DNA from: Trujillonella endophytica
GTDB taxonomy: Bacteria > Actinomycetota > Actinomycetes > Mycobacteriales > Geodermatophilaceae
Direction of reading: 5' to 3'
DNA length: 64,000 bases
NCBI RefSeq assembly: GCF_900110555.1
Contig: NZ_FOEE01000014.1
Span: 83,055 to 147,054 of the forward strand
The first letter of the stretch is position 1; each line of letters starts with the position of its first letter. The position numbers and the translations under genes were made by a program. The notes under the pieces are model-generated. The model searched no databases. It was not told the origin of the DNA and saw nothing but the letters and a program-made list of their open reading frames with translations. Positions 1-8,329 of the stretch are shown piece after piece.

Positions 1-475
1 GCCGCGAGGACCGCGCCGCCGCGACCAGCCCCCGGAAGAAGGCCGTGTTGGCCCGCCAGAAGTCGTCGGGGTCCGTGGCTTCCTGGACCGCCCGGTTGAG
101 CGATTCGAGCGACGTCACGTCGGCCTGCCGCTCGGTCAGCCGGCGCGCGGCGAAGGCGTAGAAGACCCCGATCAGCTCGTAGTGGTCCCGGATCGAGTTC
201 TCGTCCAGGCCGTTCACGTACGCGCCGCGGTGCGCCTCGATGCGCACCCAGCCCTCGCGGTCGAGCGCGATGATCGCCTCGCGGATGGGGACGCGGCTGA
301 CCCCCAGCTGCTCGGCCAGCTCCTCCTGCCGGATCCGCTCCCCGGCGGGCAGCGTGCCCTCGAAGATCAGCCGACGGATGGCCAGCGCGACGCGCTGCGA
401 CGTGGTCTGCCGGAGGCTGCCGGGGGTGCTGCCGTCGTCCCACCCGCTCCAGGCGGCGTACGGCTCCTCGGTCAT
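1..475 (-). CDS. GntR-family transcriptional regulator (partial, C-terminus off window)
   Basis: Reads leftward from an ATG at 475 and is still open at base 1, so 158 codons are visible and the C-terminus is missing. An N-terminal winged helix-turn-helix of GntR type is clear: residues about 27-90 include SQRVALAIRRLIFEGTLPAG, then EELAEQLGVSRVPIREAI and a wing ending in HRGAYV. The following helical part (HYELIGVFYAFAARRLTERQ) looks like the start of an FCD/FadR-type effector domain. It is probably a local repressor responding to an acyl-CoA or carboxylate, inferred from the catabolic neighbours. The start is the first ATG after the AT-poor gap 476-610, and its upstream ribosome site is weak. 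Confidence 0.85.
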   Translation of the reverse strand, partial: MTEEPYAAWSGWDDGSTPGSLRQTTSQRVALAIRRLIFEGTLPAGERIRQEELAEQLGVSRVPIREAIIALDREGWVRIEAHRGAYVNGLDENSIRDHYELIGVFYAFAARRLTERQADVTSLESLNRAVQEATDPDDFWRANTAFFRGLVAAARSSR

Positions 476-610
476 CGGTCCTCGCATCCGCTCGGGTCGG
501 CGCCGGGCGACGACCGCCCGTCCCGTCCGCCGACCGCGACAATGTACGGGACCCCGGCCCGGTGGAACCGCGGGTCGCCGACCCCTCGGGCGGGCTCCGG
601 TGGGCCCCCG

Positions 611-1687
611 TCACAGCGACGCGGGCGAGAGCGCGTCATGGTCGTCGGCCGCGGTCCCCAGGCGGGTCAGCAGCTCGGTCGTGATCGGCGGCGCCACCTT
701 GAGGGTGATCGCCCAGAGGTAGAAGCCGTGCACGATGCCCCGCCGGACCAGGCGCCGGGCCTCGTCCTCCGCAGGCGGGTCCACGCCGTGGGAGGCCAGC
801 GCGTCGAGGTAGTGCCGCAGCAGGTCGCGCTCGGCCCCGCGCCGCTGCTCGGCCGGCAGCGACGAGGCGATGTGGTAGCCGACGTCGAGGTACCAGGGCC
901 CGCGCTGGACGATCTGCCAGTCGACGAGGCAGGACCGCCCCTCGGCGTCCAGGAACAGGTTGCCCACGTGCGCGTCGCCGTGGACCACCGCCCACGGCGA
1001 CGCGGTGGCCGCCTCGCCCGCGACGAGGGCGTAGGCGTCCTGCAGGCGCTGCGCGTCGCGGGTCGGGGCCGGAACCCCGGCCCCGATCGGCCCGTCGAAG
1101 TTCCCCCGGATCACCGGGACCCCCCGCCCGTGCAGCACGGTGGGCAGCCAGGTGTCCAGCCAGCGCCGGTGCTCGAGGTCGGGGTCCAGCCAGGTCGCGG
1201 CGTGCAGCTGGGCGTACTGCTCCAGGCTCTGCGCGACCTGGTCCGGGGTGTAGTCGGCCAACGGGTCCAGGAAGGACCCGCCCTGGGCCTCGACGTCGAC
1301 GGTGACGACGATGCTCGCCCGGGTCGCCACGTCGGCGTCGGCGTAGACCGACCGCAGGGTGCGGACCCCCGTGCGGTCGGCGACGGAGCCGTAGAACAGC
1401 GCCTCGGACATGCCCACCGGGTCGGCCGAGCCGTCGCCGGCATCGGTGAAGTACCCCTTCACGTACAGGTCGCGGGGCAGGTCCGCCTCGGAGACCCCCG
1501 TGCAGCCGATGCGGAACCGGGCGTTGGTCGACACGCGGCTGATCACCGGGCCCGCCTCGACCTCGTGCACCTCGACGTCCGGGAACCGGGTGCGCAGCGC
1601 CGCGGTGAGCCAGGCCGGCGACAGCGCCTCGGCCAATGTCCCCGGGATGGGCGGCGACGCGACGGCCGCCTCGGTTCCCGCGCTCAT
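611..1687 (-). CDS. Aminoglycoside-phosphotransferase-like kinase family protein
   Basis: A 358-residue protein of the APH/choline-kinase fold. The catalytic loop HGDAHVGNLF and the metal-binding LVDWQ motif sit in the usual order in the C-terminal lobe. The start at 1687 is preferred over an in-frame ATG at 1741 because GGAGGTGGCGGC stands directly before it. Members of this family in actinobacterial lipid and steroid clusters are often annotated as phosphotransferases of unknown substrate; antibiotic resistance is not implied. It lies 99 nt downstream of the thiolase-like gene and is probably the last gene of the P450/DUF35/thiolase operon. Its role there is unknown. Confidence 0.8.
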   Translation of the reverse strand: MSAGTEAAVASPPIPGTLAEALSPAWLTAALRTRFPDVEVHEVEAGPVISRVSTNARFRIGCTGVSEADLPRDLYVKGYFTDAGDGSADPVGMSEALFYGSVADRTGVRTLRSVYADADVATRASIVVTVDVEAQGGSFLDPLADYTPDQVAQSLEQYAQLHAATWLDPDLEHRRWLDTWLPTVLHGRGVPVIRGNFDGPIGAGVPAPTRDAQRLQDAYALVAGEAATASPWAVVHGDAHVGNLFLDAEGRSCLVDWQIVQRGPWYLDVGYHIASSLPAEQRRGAERDLLRHYLDALASHGVDPPAEDEARRLVRRGIVHGFYLWAITLKVAPPITTELLTRLGTAADDHDALSPASL

Positions 1688-1786
1688 GCCGCCACCTCCG
1701 CCGGCTGCTCGGTCCGCGGGTGCTGGCTCATCGCCGATCACGTCCTCGACTCGTGGGGGTGGGTCTCGTGGGTGGGGGCCGGCGGG

Positions 1787-2998
1787 TCACACGCCGGCCC
1801 CCGGCTGCGCGCTGTAGACGAGTGCGCCGCCGAGATGGGGGGAGGAGTGGCAGGAAAGGGCGGTGGTGACGCCCGGTCGCTGACGGTCGCCGGCGCGGCC
1901 GGAGACCTGCAGGTAGCACTCGAGCAGTTGCGGGACGCCGTGCATGCGGCCGTTGCCGAGGGAGCCGCCGGAGAGCAGCACGGGGTCGGCGCCGGGCCGG
2001 TCGCTGTCGATGCCGCCGTCGCGGACGTACCGGTGCGCCTCGCCGACCGGGCAGCGCCCGAGCGCCTCCAGCCAGAGGTAGACCAGCGGGGAGAAGCCGT
2101 CGTAGACCTGCACGAGGTCGATGTCGTCCAGCCCCATGCCGGCACTGGCCCACAGCCGCTCGGCCGTCGTGGCCCCCGCGGCCATGAGGTCGTCGAGCGG
2201 CCAGTGGGCCGGCAGCCGCCGCCGCGGGGGCGCGCCGGTCGCGTAGCCGGAGACGTGCACCGGCCGGTGCGGCAGGTCGCGGGCGCGCTCGGCCGTGGTC
2301 AGGACGAAGGCCGCCGCGCCGTCGACGGGGATGTCGCAGTCGAGGCGGCCGATCGGATCGGCGAGCATCGGCTCGGCCAGGTACTGCTCGACCGACAGCG
2401 GCCGGCCGGACCAGTGGGACCAGGGCAGCCGGGCGCCGTTCTTGCGGGCCTCGACGACGACCTCGGCCAGCGCCTCGCGGGAGGCCCCGTACCGCTGCAC
2501 GTACTCGGTGTAGGTCATCCCCATCATCGCCAGGGGGCCGAAGAACCCCTGGGGGGCCGTCCACTGCAGGCCGCCGCGGAACTCCGCCGCGCCGGTGTCG
2601 TGGTAGCTGCCGGCCGGGTTGTACAGGGCCCGGTGCACCAGCACGTGCTCGGCCGCGCCGCCGGCCACCGCGTTGACCGCCAGCGCCATCGACCCGGGGA
2701 TCTGGCCGAGCCCGGAGAAGCCGGCCGCGTACCGCGGGTTCGGGTTCAGCCGGGCGGCCAGCCAGTCGGCGGACACCACGCTCACCCCGTCGACGACCGC
2801 GTGCGCACCCGAGGTGGGGAACAGGGTGGCGGTCACGAACCCGTCGACCTGCTCGGGGGTGAGCCCGGCGTCGGCGATGGCGGCGCGGGCGGTCTCCACG
2901 GTGAGCGCGCCGAGGCTGCGGTCGGCGTGCCGGGTGACCGGGCTCTGCGCGTAGCCGACGATCGCGACCTGGTCCCGGGCGCGGAAACGGCCGCTCAC
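1787..2998 (-). CDS. Thiolase-like lipid-transfer protein (Ltp2-like, no catalytic Cys)
   Basis: 403 residues of thiolase fold (SCP2-thiolase/Ltp group). It begins with VSGRFRARDQVAIVGYAQ and ends after the LLSGGSLGNGRMHG segment that corresponds to the C-terminal thiolase His loop. The nucleophilic Cys of true thiolases is absent from the N-terminal half. A conserved VYDGFSP motif matches the YD-x-F motif of the other three homologues in this window. The GTG start at 2998 overlaps the DUF35 stop (GTGA), so the two are translationally coupled. In steroid degraders, Ltp2 with a DUF35 partner is a retro-aldolase that removes side-chain carbons; the same role is inferred here. Confidence 0.85.
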   Translation of the reverse strand: MSGRFRARDQVAIVGYAQSPVTRHADRSLGALTVETARAAIADAGLTPEQVDGFVTATLFPTSGAHAVVDGVSVVSADWLAARLNPNPRYAAGFSGLGQIPGSMALAVNAVAGGAAEHVLVHRALYNPAGSYHDTGAAEFRGGLQWTAPQGFFGPLAMMGMTYTEYVQRYGASREALAEVVVEARKNGARLPWSHWSGRPLSVEQYLAEPMLADPIGRLDCDIPVDGAAAFVLTTAERARDLPHRPVHVSGYATGAPPRRRLPAHWPLDDLMAAGATTAERLWASAGMGLDDIDLVQVYDGFSPLVYLWLEALGRCPVGEAHRYVRDGGIDSDRPGADPVLLSGGSLGNGRMHGVPQLLECYLQVSGRAGDRQRPGVTTALSCHSSPHLGGALVYSAQPGAGV

Positions 2999-3435
2999 GA
3001 CGCGGCCAGCTCGAAGGCGGGGACGGCGAGGTCCGGGGATAGCTGCTCGAACGCCACCCGGACCGCGGCACCGGCCGCCAGCGGAGCGTCGACGCCGTCC
3101 AGCAGCCGCCCGACGAGGCGCACGTCGGGCTGCCCGGCCAGCGCCGGGTCCACCAGCTGGACGTCGACCAGCACGAACGGCACCAGGTCGGCGAAGCCGG
3201 GCAGGAACGACTGCCGGACGACCGTCCACGACCGCACCGCCCCGCGACCGTCGACCGGGGTGGCGGTGAACCGCGGGTCGGTGCTGCCGCAGGCGTCGCA
3301 GACGACGTCGGGCGGGTGGGTGAGCGTGCCGCAGTCCGAGCACCGCGACAGGGTCAGCACGTGCCGGGCGGCGGCCTCCCAGAAGGGTGCCGACAGTGGG
3401 TCGGGCACGGGCAGCGGGCGCCCGGACGACGTCAC
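2995..3435 (-). CDS. DUF35 zinc-ribbon/OB-fold protein, partner of the thiolase-like protein
   Basis: 146 residues: a rubredoxin-like zinc ribbon CSDCG...CDACG near residues 30-50, then an OB-fold beginning at GRGAVRSWTVV. The GTG at 3435 is chosen because AGGAGA precedes it by 9 nt; upstream in-frame codons lack such a site. It is the third-from-last gene of the minus-strand operon, between the P450 and the thiolase-like gene, and overlaps the latter by 4 nt. DUF35 proteins form complexes with Ltp-type thiolases or HMG-CoA synthases. The four zinc ligands are intact. Confidence 0.85.
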   Translation of the reverse strand: MTSSGRPLPVPDPLSAPFWEAAARHVLTLSRCSDCGTLTHPPDVVCDACGSTDPRFTATPVDGRGAVRSWTVVRQSFLPGFADLVPFVLVDVQLVDPALAGQPDVRLVGRLLDGVDAPLAAGAAVRVAFEQLSPDLAVPAFELAAS

Positions 3436-3494
3436 GGGACTGGATCTCCTCACGACCGGGGGCTCGTCTCGTCGGGTGGGTCGATCGGGGCCGG

Positions 3495-4739
3495 TCAGCT
3501 GTCGAAGAGGACGGGGATGGCCGTGGCGCCGCGCTCGTAGAAGCCCACGTACCGCGGGGCCTCCGCGTCGGGGTCCAGGCGCAGGCCCGGGAGCCGGTCG
3601 AGCAGGGCGCCGATGCCGACCAGCATCTCGGCGCGCGCGACGTGCATGCCCAGGCAGATGTGCGGGCCACCGCCGAAGGACAGCATCGGACGGGGCGGGC
3701 GGTGGATGTCGAACTCGTCGGGTCGCTCGAAGCGCGCCGGGTCGCGGTTGGCCGCGCCGAGGTTGATGTGCATGACCGCACCCCGGGGCACCGGCACGCC
3801 GTGGAACTCCGTGTCGCGGGTGACGAACCGGGCGAAGCACGGGTCCGTCGGCTGCCAGCGCAGGGCCTCCTCGATCGCCGGACGCAGCAGGGCGCGGTCC
3901 GCGCGGACCGCCGCCAGTGCCTCCGGTCGCTGCAGCAGTGCGGTGAGGGTGATGCCCATCTGCTTCCACGTCGTCCCGGAGCCGGCCGCGAGCAGGAGCA
4001 TGCAGAAGGAGTAGATCTCGGGGTCCGAGAGGCGGTGCACGGTGCCGTCCTCCTCCGTGAGCTCGGCCTGCACCAGCACGGTGAGCAGGTCGTCGCCGGG
4101 CTCCTCACGACGTGCCGCCACGAGCGGCGCGATGATCTGGATGGTCTGCATCGGGTCGTTGGCCGCCCGCAGGTCGAGCGCCTGGGCGACCGGGATACCG
4201 AAGGCCCCGGTGATGGTCAGGAGGGGGATGGCGGCGCAGAAGTCGACGTTGAGCTCGGCCCGGCCCCGGTCCTGCACATGGTCGACGAGGGCGTGCACGA
4301 TCTCGTCGATCGACTTCCGGATCCACCACTCCACCTGCTTGGGGGCGAACCTCGGCTGGACGAGCGCCCGGTAGCGGCGGTGCTGCTGGCCGCCCATGTT
4401 CAGCAGGGTGTTGTTGGGGCTCGCCTGGGTGAGGTCGATGGCGTCGGCGTTCGAGGCGAACAGCTCGGCGTCCCGGTAGATGTCATTGCAGGCGGCGTAG
4501 CCGAACGCGGTGTAGTGCGGCCGGTCGGGCTCGGGCAGGCCCTGGAAGAAGTAGTCGCCGGGGAAGTCCGACAGGTCGTGCAGGGCTCCCTCGTGGACGG
4601 GTGCCTGCTCGCGCAGCCGTCCCCAGAGCGGGTACGGGTCGCCCTCGTAGCCGCCCCCCATCCGGGCCATGTAGCTGCCCCGGAGGTCGAAGAGCTCGCG
4701 CACCCGGGCGGGGTCGAGCAGCGGCGCGGTGTCGGTCAT
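3495..4739 (-). CDS. Cytochrome P450
   Basis: 414 residues, the usual length of a soluble bacterial P450. The haem loop FGGGPHICLG carries the axial Cys, the K-helix ExxR is EEALR, and a PERF-like region follows. The I-helix reads LAAGSGTTWKQ: the acidic residue normally before the conserved Thr is Gly here, which is unusual. It is the first gene of a minus-strand operon with DUF35, thiolase-like and phosphotransferase-like genes, so it probably hydroxylates the substrate before side-chain processing. It needs a ferredoxin and reductase; none is adjacent. Confidence 0.93.
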   Translation of the reverse strand: MTDTAPLLDPARVRELFDLRGSYMARMGGGYEGDPYPLWGRLREQAPVHEGALHDLSDFPGDYFFQGLPEPDRPHYTAFGYAACNDIYRDAELFASNADAIDLTQASPNNTLLNMGGQQHRRYRALVQPRFAPKQVEWWIRKSIDEIVHALVDHVQDRGRAELNVDFCAAIPLLTITGAFGIPVAQALDLRAANDPMQTIQIIAPLVAARREEPGDDLLTVLVQAELTEEDGTVHRLSDPEIYSFCMLLLAAGSGTTWKQMGITLTALLQRPEALAAVRADRALLRPAIEEALRWQPTDPCFARFVTRDTEFHGVPVPRGAVMHINLGAANRDPARFERPDEFDIHRPPRPMLSFGGGPHICLGMHVARAEMLVGIGALLDRLPGLRLDPDAEAPRYVGFYERGATAIPVLFDS

Positions 4740-4933
4740 CGCTGGGCACTCCTGTCGACCGGCTCGGGGCGCCGGTCACCGTCGGGACGGGGCGGGGCGG
4801 GACGCAGGTCGACACCGGTCGTCGGGTCGGGTCGGGGCGGCGACGGCGGGTCGCGGATCCGGCCGGACAGGACCGGGGGGCTCGTTCGTCGAACCGACTG
4901 TGGCACAGGCCACTACCCGCCCGATAGGCCTGG

Positions 4934-4962
4934 AGGAGCCTTTTTATCCAATATACGAAGAT
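4934..4962 (-). promoter_or_regulatory. AT-rich island, candidate promoter/operator of the P450 operon
   Basis: A 29-bp stretch of about 30% GC inside DNA of over 70% GC, about 200 nt before the P450 start. The minus strand reads CGTATATTGGATAAAAAGG. It is the only such island in the gap. The exact -10/-35 assignment cannot be made by eye. Confidence 0.4.
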
Positions 4963-5072
4963 GGATCCCCGGCGGAGCGCGGGGCACCACGACGCCGAGT
5001 CACTCCTCGCCGACCGCGTCGACGCGGCCGGCGTTCGTGCCGAGGGAGTCCTCCGGCCGGACGTCCCACGCC

Positions 5073-5154
5073 GGGTCGCGTGGCCACGTCAGGTCCGGTG
5101 ACCGCGGCAGGTCGGGTCGCGTGGCCACGTCAGGTCCGGCGGCTGCGGCAGGTC
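5073..5154. repeat. Two-copy 41-bp tandem direct repeat with internal palindrome
   Basis: Units 5073-5113 and 5114-5154 differ at only three positions. Each contains the perfect palindrome CGTGGCCACG (5078-5087 and 5119-5128), giving two identical dyads exactly 41 bp (about four helical turns) apart. The repeat lies between the end of the FadR-type gene and the P450 promoter region. Confidence 0.8.
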
Positions 5155-5288
5155 CGGTGAGCGGGCAGGGAGGAGCCCGGCGCGGGGTCGTGCCCGAGGC
5201 CGAGGGCGGACTTCGGGGGCCGGCAGAGGAGCAGCCGCTCCCGGTGCGGGAACTCCCGGCGGGAGCGCTGCTGGTGGAGTCGGGTGGC

Positions 5289-6113
5289 TCAGGCGTCGCG
5301 GGCGTCGGCCGGAGCGCGGTCGGCGCCGAGCCCCAGCTCCGCGCCGTCGAGGACGCTGGTGCTCACGCCGCGCGTGAGGTTCGGGCTGGAGGCGCGGGCG
5401 GCCGCGAGGTGACCGGACGCCAGGGCGACGGCGCGGTCGACGTCGCCGGCCTCGATCGCCGCGAGCAGCTTCTCGTGGTCGCGCAGCGCCGCCCGGCGGG
5501 ACTTGCGGGCCAGCGGGGAGGACTCGTCGAGCTCGCCGTCCGGGGCCGACACCTCGGCCCAGGCGGTGGACTCGTGCGCCGTCCAGACGGTCTCCAGCGA
5601 CCCGATGATCACGATCATCGTCTCGTTGCCGCACTGGCTGACCAGCGTCTCGTGGAACCGGCGCGCCAGGGCCGGGTACTGCGACGGGTCGTCGAACGCG
5701 GCCTGCTGCGCCTCGATCACCTCGCGCAGCTTCGGGACGACGGTCTCGGCGCGGTCGGGACGGGCCGCGCACAGCGCCGCGCAGGCGGGCTCCAGGTGCA
5801 GCAGAGCGCCGCTGACGTCGCCGAGGGTGGTGCTGCGGACCTGCAGCACCATGCTGATCATCCGGGCGATGCGCTGGCTGGTCGGCAGGTGCACGACCGC
5901 GCCGCCGACGTTGCCGCGCCGCACGGAGATGAGGCCCTCGGTCTCGAGGATCCGCATGGCCTCGCGGACAGCGGGCAGGCTGACGCGGAACTGGGTGAAC
6001 AGCTGCTCCTGGCGGGGGAGGCTGTCGCCCTCCTTGAGCTTTCCGCTCAGGATGTCGTCGCGCAGGCTCGCGGCGACGATCTCGGCGAGCCTCGGCTGGC
6101 GCAGCTGTCTCAC
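5289..6113 (-). CDS. FadR-type GntR-family transcriptional regulator
   Basis: 274 residues from a GTG at 6113 preceded by GGGAGAGAGACC. A longer frame from 6176 would swallow the AT-rich operator region. The N-terminal winged helix has RLAEIVAASLRDDILSGKL, then the recognition helix VSLPAVREAMRILETEG and the wing RRGNVGGAVV. The remainder is an all-helical FCD domain with HETLVSQCGN. The family binds carboxylates or acyl-CoAs and usually represses the neighbouring catabolic genes. A motif just upstream (6130-6146) recurs at other promoters in this window, which suggests autoregulation and wider control. Confidence 0.88.
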   Translation of the reverse strand: MRQLRQPRLAEIVAASLRDDILSGKLKEGDSLPRQEQLFTQFRVSLPAVREAMRILETEGLISVRRGNVGGAVVHLPTSQRIARMISMVLQVRSTTLGDVSGALLHLEPACAALCAARPDRAETVVPKLREVIEAQQAAFDDPSQYPALARRFHETLVSQCGNETMIVIIGSLETVWTAHESTAWAEVSAPDGELDESSPLARKSRRAALRDHEKLLAAIEAGDVDRAVALASGHLAAARASSPNLTRGVSTSVLDGAELGLGADRAPADARDA

Positions 6114-6129
6114 GGTCTCTCTCCCAACG

Positions 6130-6146
6130 ATTGCACTGTTAGCCAG
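6130..6146. promoter_or_regulatory. Candidate operator of the FadR-type regulator (site 1)
   Basis: ATTGCACTGTTAGCC (6130-6144), immediately upstream of the regulator's start, matches the sites at 14633-14647 (12 of 15, opposite strand) and 37026-37040 (12 of 15). It sits in an AT-rich island. Binding by this regulator is inferred. Confidence 0.45.
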
Positions 6147-6212
6147 TCTAATGGCGGGAGCGCGGGGATCCGTCACGGCGAGCGGGCGCCTCCCTCGCCG
6201 GGAGGAGACGCC

Positions 6213-7508
6213 TCAGCTGCGCGGGAGCTCCCGCCACGGCCGGCCCTTGTAGGGGTCGGCCTCCTTGGGCAGTCCGAGCACCCGCTCGGCGATGACGTTC
6301 TTGTTGACCTCGGTGGTGCCGCCCTCGATGGTGTTCGCCCGGCTGCGGAGCATCCCGCGCACCTCGGCCGGCGCGCTCTCCCAGAACTCCTGCGGCGAGC
6401 GCACCGCGCCGTCCCAGGCGATCCCGTCCGGGCCGAGCAGCTCGGCGGCCAGCGACTGGATCCGCTGGTTGAGGTCGGTGCCCTGCACCTTGCCGATCGA
6501 GGCCTCGGGGCCCAGGGTCCGCCCCTCGGCGATGGTCGACCGGATGCGCTGGTTGGTCCACCGGCGCGCCTGGTCCTCGGCCCACAGCCGGACGATGCGG
6601 TCGCGCACCGCTGGGTCGTCCCAGCCGCCCGGCCGCCCCTCGGCGGACCGCCGGCGCGCCAGCCGCACCAGGTGGGTGGGCCCCGTGCCGCCGATGCGCT
6701 CGACCCCGCCCACGCCCGCACCGGTCACCATCTGGCGCTCGGCGTTGAGCATCGTCTGGGTGATCGCCCAGCCGTCGCCCACCTCGCCGATCCGGTGGTC
6801 GTCGGGGATGCGGGCGCCGTCCATGAACGTCTCGAAGAAGTCCGTCTCCCCGCCGATGTGGGGGAGTGGCCGGACCGTCACGCCCGGCTGGTGCATCGGC
6901 AGGAAGAAGAAGGTGAGGCCGGCGTGCTTGGCGACGTCGGGGTCGGTGCGGGCGAGCAGCACGGCGAAGGAGGCCTGGTCGGCCCACGTCGTCCACACCT
7001 TCTGGCCGTCGACCACCCACCCGTCGCCGTCCCGCTCGGCGCGGGTGGCCAGGGACGCGAGGTCGCTGCCCGCACCGGGTTCGCTCAGCAGCTGGCACCA
7101 CAGCTCCTCGGCCCGCACGATCGGCGGCAGGAACCGCCGCCGCTGGTCCTCGGTGCCGTGGGCGAACAGCACCGGCGCGGCCAGGTTCAGACCGAGCGGG
7201 TTGAGCCGCGGTAGGTGGTAGGGCCGCAGGACGGCCTCGGCCGCCGCGGCCGCGGACCGGCTCCAGCCGAGCCCGCCGTGCTCCACGGCCCAGGTCGGTG
7301 CCACCAGGCCGGAGTGCCCGAACGCCGGATACCACTCGCGGTAGTCCGCCGGTGTCCGGACGGTGCGGACCGCCCGGGGGCCGCCCCGCTCCGCCGCCTC
7401 GCGCCAGGCCGCCGGGATGGCGTCGGCCACGAACCGCCGGGCGGCGTCCGCCGCGGCCTCGGGTGCGGTGTCGCGGCCGGCGAGCCCGGCGAGCGTCGGG
7501 TCGGTCAC
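6213..7508 (-). CDS. Acyl-CoA dehydrogenase (FadE type, full-domain subunit)
   Basis: 431 residues with all three acyl-CoA dehydrogenase domains. The FAD/substrate region has QLLSEPGAGSD and WVVDGQKVWTT, and the C-terminal helical domain has TIEGGTTEVNKNVIAERVLG. The GTG start at 7508 overlaps the crotonase stop by 4 nt, so the pair is coupled. The sequence style matches the subunit of steroid side-chain FadE heterotetramers that carries the GGTTE segment. The complementary type (GGIGFTWEHD) is encoded at 9616-10734 across the divergent promoter. Substrate unknown. Confidence 0.9.
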   Translation of the reverse strand: MTDPTLAGLAGRDTAPEAAADAARRFVADAIPAAWREAAERGGPRAVRTVRTPADYREWYPAFGHSGLVAPTWAVEHGGLGWSRSAAAAAEAVLRPYHLPRLNPLGLNLAAPVLFAHGTEDQRRRFLPPIVRAEELWCQLLSEPGAGSDLASLATRAERDGDGWVVDGQKVWTTWADQASFAVLLARTDPDVAKHAGLTFFFLPMHQPGVTVRPLPHIGGETDFFETFMDGARIPDDHRIGEVGDGWAITQTMLNAERQMVTGAGVGGVERIGGTGPTHLVRLARRRSAEGRPGGWDDPAVRDRIVRLWAEDQARRWTNQRIRSTIAEGRTLGPEASIGKVQGTDLNQRIQSLAAELLGPDGIAWDGAVRSPQEFWESAPAEVRGMLRSRANTIEGGTTEVNKNVIAERVLGLPKEADPYKGRPWRELPRS

Positions 7509-8257
7509 GGGGAGGCCTCCGGGGGGACGACGGGGTGGACCGGCCGTGTGGCGTCCAGGGCGGCGGTGAGGCCGAGCTCCTCGCTGCGCCACAGTGCGCG
7601 CTTGCGGGCACGGGTGGCGGCCGGGTCGGCCTCGGCGATGCGTTCGGCGAGTTCCTGGGCCGCGGTCTCGAGCTCTTCCGGGGCGACGACCTGACCGACC
7701 AGGCCGTACCGCAGGGCGCTCGCGGCGTCCATCCGCTCGTGCGCCCCCAGCAGGGCCAGCCGGGCGGCGATCTGCGCGGGCATGCGGTGCACCATCCCGA
7801 CCGCCTCCCAGTTGCTCGCCTGCCCGACGCTGACGTGCGGATCGGTGAACGACGCGGCGGTGGAGGCGATCGCGACGTCGGCATCGACGACGAAGTGCAG
7901 ACCGCCCCCGGCGCAGATGCCGTTGACCGCGACCACGACCGGCGTCTCCACGCCCAGGTGCCAGCCGGTCAGGGCCAGGTCGGCGTCGCGGGTCCGGCGG
8001 CTCTGCTCGCGCAGGCCCGCGCGGTCCCGCGCCAGGGCTACGACGTCCAGGCCGGTCTGGAAGGCGCGCCCGCGGCCGGTCACGACGATGCAGCGGACCG
8101 CGGGATCGGCGTCGAGCTCCCGCCAGGCCGAGGGGAGCTCCGCCATCATCACCGCGTCCATGGCGTTGCCGACCCGGGGCCGGTCGAACACCAGCCAGCC
8201 CACCGGCCCGCGCCGCTCGACCGCGAGGGTCGCGTACCCAGGGGTCACCGTGCCCAT
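7505..8257 (-). CDS. Crotonase-superfamily enoyl-CoA hydratase/isomerase-like protein with His-His active site
   Basis: 250 residues of crotonase fold. The oxyanion-hole segment AFQTGLD and the glycine loop ICAGGGLHF are present. Aligned without gaps to classical enoyl-CoA hydratase, the two catalytic Glu (GGGCEL and PEILLG) are replaced by His121 (GGGLHF) and His141 (DPHVSVG), with the normal 20-residue spacing kept. The same change occurs in the paralogue at 10747. The start at 8257 has a GAGGGGCGGCG ribosome site. It is the first gene of the leftward pair with the acyl-CoA dehydrogenase. Confidence 0.88.
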   Translation of the reverse strand: MGTVTPGYATLAVERRGPVGWLVFDRPRVGNAMDAVMMAELPSAWRELDADPAVRCIVVTGRGRAFQTGLDVVALARDRAGLREQSRRTRDADLALTGWHLGVETPVVVAVNGICAGGGLHFVVDADVAIASTAASFTDPHVSVGQASNWEAVGMVHRMPAQIAARLALLGAHERMDAASALRYGLVGQVVAPEELETAAQELAERIAEADPAATRARKRALWRSEELGLTAALDATRPVHPVVPPEASP

Positions 8258-8280
8258 CGCCGCCCCTCGACGCCCGGTCC

Positions 8281-8312
8281 GCTTTCTTGTATAAGATAGC
8301 AACGTACGCAGC
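8281..8312. promoter_or_regulatory. Divergent promoter/operator region
   Basis: A 72-bp gap separates two divergent operons. It contains TTCTTGTATAAGATAGCAACG, AT-rich against its surroundings. Leftward, CTATCTT could serve as a -10; rightward, GTATAAGAT could. One regulator could control both the crotonase/dehydrogenase pair and the MaoC-led operon from here. Confidence 0.5.
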
Positions 8313-8329
8313 ACAATCGGAAGGGCGTC

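Larger units (their letters stand above)
4740..5288. other. Intergenic region of 549 bp upstream of the P450 operon
   Basis: No convincing coding frame was found on either strand. It holds an AT-rich island at about 4934-4962 (TTTTTATCCAATATACGAAG), likely to contain the leftward promoter or operator of the P450 operon. Nearer the GntR gene is a two-copy 41-bp tandem repeat (5073-5154). The rest is GC-rich sequence with simple GGTCGGG-like runs. Confidence 0.6.

Noticed and set aside
611..1687. Aminoglycoside resistance gene
   Set aside because: The APH fold is shared by many kinases; context is a catabolic operon and nothing specific to antibiotics is visible.
1688..1741. Start at 1741 for the phosphotransferase-like protein
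   Set aside because: ATG 1687 has GGAGGT at ideal spacing; the extra 18 residues are low-complexity.
182..3766. Very long plus-strand open frame (about 1190 codons) opposite the P450, DUF35 and thiolase-like genes
   Set aside because: Composition is Arg/Gly/Val/Asp-rich with no domain; it is the antisense shadow of GC-rich codons. The minus-strand genes have complete motifs and overlaps.
5073..5154. Short CRISPR array
   Set aside because: Only two directly abutting units with no spacers, and no cas genes.
6114..6176. Longer N-terminus for the FadR-type regulator from ATG 6176
   Set aside because: It would place the AT-rich operator inside the gene and lacks a ribosome site, while GTG 6113 has GGGAGAGAG ahead.
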